This document shows positions 5,272 through 7,411 of a stretch of DNA of 7,411 bases, one piece after another. Position 1 is the stretch's first letter. Each line of letters opens with the position of its first letter. The notes under the pieces were generated by a model that was not told the origin of the DNA, searched no databases, and worked only from the letters and a program-made list of their open reading frames with translations. Both the position numbers and the translations under genes were made by a program. The stretch is from contig WGAQ01000113.1 in NCBI GenBank assembly GCA_015494735.1, forward strand, positions 1 to 7,411. The letters are read 5' to 3'. The DNA is from Caldifarciminota bacterium. Lineage in GTDB: Bacteria > Hydrothermota > Hydrothermia > LBFQ01 > DSFT01.

Positions 5272-6849
5272 ATGAAGGGCCGCAAGTTCGTCACCACATC
5301 GGGAATCGAGATAAAGGAAATATACACCTGGGAGGATTTAAAGGGCTGGAATCCCGAAGAAAAACTGGGATTTCCGGGAAAATATCCATTCACCAGGGGA
5401 GTGTACCCCAACATGTACAGGGGGCGCCTCTGGACCATGAGGCAGTATGCCGGATTCGGCTCCGCCGAGGAAACCAACGCCCGTTTCCGGTATCTTATAG
5501 AGCAGGGGCAGACCGGTCTTTCGGTTGCCTTCGACCTGCCCACACAGCTGGGTCTGGACCCGGACCATCCCATGTCTGAGGGGGAAGTGGGTAAGGTGGG
5601 CGTTTCCATATCAAACATCGAGGAAATGGCCATACTGTTTCAGGGAATCGACCTGGGGAGCATATCCACTTCCATGACCATCAACGCAACAGCTGGAATC
5701 CTGCTTGGATTTTATATGCTCCTTGCGGAGAGGCAGGGGATTCCCGCTGAAAAGCTTTCGGGAACTATACAGAACGATATACTCAAGGAATTCGCTGCAA
5801 GGGGTAATTACATATACCCCGTTAAACCATCCATGAGATTGGTGGGAGACATCATAGAGTTCTCAGCCAATTACCTTCCGAAGTGGAATCCCATATCCAT
5901 TTCGGGATACCATTACAGGGAAGCGGGGGCAACGGCAGTTCAGGAACTGGCATTCACTTTCGCCGATGCCATTGCCTACGTGGAAGAGGTCCGGCGCAGG
6001 GGTATAGATGTGGATAAATTCGCTCCCCGCCTGTCCTTCTTCTTCAACGCCCACATGAACTTCTTCGAGGAGATAGCGAAATTCAGAGCCGCGAGGAGGA
6101 TATGGGCGAGGATTATGAAGGAGAGATTCGGAGCAAAGAATGAGAAATCCATGCGCCTGAGATTCCACACCCAGACAGCCGGCTCCTCCCTGACAGCCCA
6201 GGAGCCCGAAAACAACATCATAAGGACAGCATTCGAGGCCCTTTCGGCAGTTCTGGGTGGAACCCAGTCCCTGCACACGAATTCATACGATGAAGCCCTT
6301 TCTCTCCCCACGGAAAAGAGCGTGAGGATTGCCCTGAGGACACAGCAGATTATCGCATACGAAACAGGAGTCGCCGACACAGTGGACCCTCTGGCGGGCA
6401 GTTATTTCGTGGAGAAGCTGACGGATGAGATAGAGGAGAGGGTATGGGAATATCTGGAGAAAATCGATGCAATGGGTGGGGCAGTGAGTGCAATAGAAAA
6501 GGGATACTTCCAGGAGGAAATCGCAAAGAGTGCATACGAATGGCAGATGGAAGTGGAAAGGGGAGAGCGGATAATCGTGGGGGTAAATGCATTCAAATCG
6601 GAGCAGAAAGAGAAGGAGAGAATAGAGATATTCCGCCTTCCGGATGAGGTGGTGGAGAAAATCATCGAAAGACTACGCAAGTTCAAAGCCAGCAGGGGAA
6701 AAGAATATGTGAAGACCCTGGAGAAATTGAAAAAGAAAGCCCGGACGGACGAGAACCTCATGCCCTATATACTGGATGCCATAAAGGCAAAAGCCACCCT
6801 GGGAGAAATATCCGACGCCCTGCGGGAGGTGTGGGGCACGTACGATTGA
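5272..6849 (+). CDS. mcmA: Methylmalonyl-CoA mutase, large (alpha, N-terminal-domain) subunit
   Basis: Catalytic TIM-barrel subunit of adenosylcobalamin-dependent methylmalonyl-CoA mutase, which interconverts (R)-methylmalonyl-CoA and succinyl-CoA in propionate metabolism or some CO2-fixation cycles. Its 525 residues hold only the substrate-binding barrel; the B12-binding DxHxxG domain is absent and must be a separate subunit encoded elsewhere. Matching remembered Propionibacterium numbering with a constant offset of 30 gives Y59 (Y89), R177 (R207), Y213 (Y243) and H214 (H244). Tyr and Arg at the first two sites favour methylmalonyl-CoA over isobutyryl-CoA mutase, which as I recall has Phe and Gln there. 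Long conserved blocks include VAFDLPTQLG (85-94), TSMTINATA (133-141) and SISGYH (209-214). The protein starts about 30 residues later than the Pyrococcus homologue. An in-frame stop at 5224-5226 and the lack of another start codon after it fix the ATG at 5272. No partner genes lie nearby. Confidence 0.95.
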   Translation: MKGRKFVTTSGIEIKEIYTWEDLKGWNPEEKLGFPGKYPFTRGVYPNMYRGRLWTMRQYAGFGSAEETNARFRYLIEQGQTGLSVAFDLPTQLGLDPDHPMSEGEVGKVGVSISNIEEMAILFQGIDLGSISTSMTINATAGILLGFYMLLAERQGIPAEKLSGTIQNDILKEFAARGNYIYPVKPSMRLVGDIIEFSANYLPKWNPISISGYHYREAGATAVQELAFTFADAIAYVEEVRRRGIDVDKFAPRLSFFFNAHMNFFEEIAKFRAARRIWARIMKERFGAKNEKSMRLRFHTQTAGSSLTAQEPENNIIRTAFEALSAVLGGTQSLHTNSYDEALSLPTEKSVRIALRTQQIIAYETGVADTVDPLAGSYFVEKLTDEIEERVWEYLEKIDAMGGAVSAIEKGYFQEEIAKSAYEWQMEVERGERIIVGVNAFKSEQKEKERIEIFRLPDEVVEKIIERLRKFKASRGKEYVKTLEKLKKKARTDENLMPYILDAIKAKATLGEISDALREVWGTYD

Positions 6850-6856
6850 AGGAAAA

Positions 6857-7411
6857 TCAGAAGGGCAACGATGCAATGAATTCCAGACTCTTACTGTAGG
6901 CAAACTTCCTCCAGGCCTTCTTTCTGGACAGAATCAGGGACAGGGGTGATATACCTGCCTTCAAATAGCATTTCAGGGGAACATGAATTCTATAGAATTT
7001 CCCATTCAGGGGAGCAGACGAAAGTTTTCTCTTCAGGATGTACTCTGCGAGATATGTTCTGGTAGGAACGAACGGAGATTCCTCCTTCAGGTGGGGGATG
7101 GAAAAGTATTCCTGCGGTGTCATCTCATCGTAAATCACAGGATGGTTGAGGGAGCATCTCCTCACGGCCATGCGTTTCCTCGTGCTGATGGTCCATGGAT
7201 TCATGGGGATTCTCTTTTCCGAAAGCACGATGGAGTTGACTATCTCCGAGAGGTTGTCTCTGACGAAATGGAAGGTCCTGTAGAAGACCACCGGATTGGT
7301 GGCCATGGAGAAGTTTTCTCCAATTTCATCCCTGTACGAGTAAAAGTTCCCGACGAATATCATCTCCTTCCTCCTGTCGTCCCACAGGAGTGCAAACATG
7401 GTTCTGTTGAA
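6857..7411 (-). CDS. Unrecognised protein, 5' end beyond window
   Basis: An open frame of about 184 codons that runs off the right edge, so the true start is unseen; the Met at 7399 may be internal, since the codons before it (F-N-R-T) are also open. I do not recognise the family. The visible part is rich in Arg, Lys and aromatic residues, has no clear membrane segment or signal peptide, and ends in a basic stretch (SRKKAWRKFAYSK) before the stop. It opposes the mutase with 7 bp between stop codons. Support for coding comes from the long open frame and the lack of any better frame over 6857-7411. An opening stretch (FALLWDDRRKEMIFVGN) faintly recalls the glutaminase domain of asparagine synthetases, but the rest does not fit, so no function is assigned. 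Confidence 0.6.
   Translation of the reverse strand, partial: FNRTMFALLWDDRRKEMIFVGNFYSYRDEIGENFSMATNPVVFYRTFHFVRDNLSEIVNSIVLSEKRIPMNPWTISTRKRMAVRRCSLNHPVIYDEMTPQEYFSIPHLKEESPFVPTRTYLAEYILKRKLSSAPLNGKFYRIHVPLKCYLKAGISPLSLILSRKKAWRKFAYSKSLEFIASLPF

Noticed and set aside
5272..6849. Isobutyryl-CoA or 2-hydroxyisobutyryl-CoA mutase instead of methylmalonyl-CoA mutase
   Set aside because: Tyr59 and Arg177 match the methylmalonyl-CoA-specific residues; the alternatives carry different residues at these sites as I recall them.

Overview
The window holds six protein-coding genes in a compact arrangement: a reduced PRMT-like methyltransferase (+), a YchF/OLA1-like P-loop NTPase (-), an MFS transporter (-), an aspartyl-tRNA synthetase (-), a methylmalonyl-CoA mutase large subunit (+), and the 3' part of an unrecognised gene (-) running off the right edge. 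I see no tRNA, rRNA, insertion sequence or CRISPR array.

The organism is a prokaryote with a thermophile-like style: Arg is mostly AGG, ATA is common for Ile, and the proteins are rich in Glu/Lys/Arg. Domain-level placement is ambiguous. The AspRS is the bacterial long form with a GAD insertion, not the short archaeal form. No start has a well-placed Shine-Dalgarno sequence. All five visible starts instead have TAAAAT or TAAACT ending 8 to 11 nt before the ATG. That is where a bacterial -10 box would lie if mRNAs began at or near the start codon, and it is too close for an archaeal TATA box at about -26. The PRMT-like gene, codon choice and single-domain mutase would also suit an archaeon. 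I lean towards a bacterium with leaderless mRNAs, but an archaeon with a transferred aspS is possible.

Layout: the methyltransferase (23-835) meets the YchF-like gene (838-1830) tail to tail with 2 bp between stops. The YchF-like gene follows the MFS gene (1842-3032) by 11 bp, probably as one unit. A 349-bp gene-free stretch (3033-3381) separates MFS from aspS (3382-5166). It carries a hairpin just after the aspS stop, a 16-bp interrupted palindrome, and an AT-rich element resembling one in the aspS/mutase gap. aspS and the mutase (5272-6849) diverge from a 105-bp region. The mutase meets the last gene tail to tail with 7 bp between stops.

The genes do not form one pathway. AspRS is housekeeping translation, and the YchF-like protein may act at the ribosome. 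The mutase interconverts succinyl-CoA and methylmalonyl-CoA, but its B12-binding subunit, epimerase and chaperone are not here. Most worth a second look are the miniature PRMT-like enzyme, the YchF-like protein lacking the catalytic-His loop, the start-proximal TAAAAT motif, and the element shared by the MFS and mutase upstream regions.
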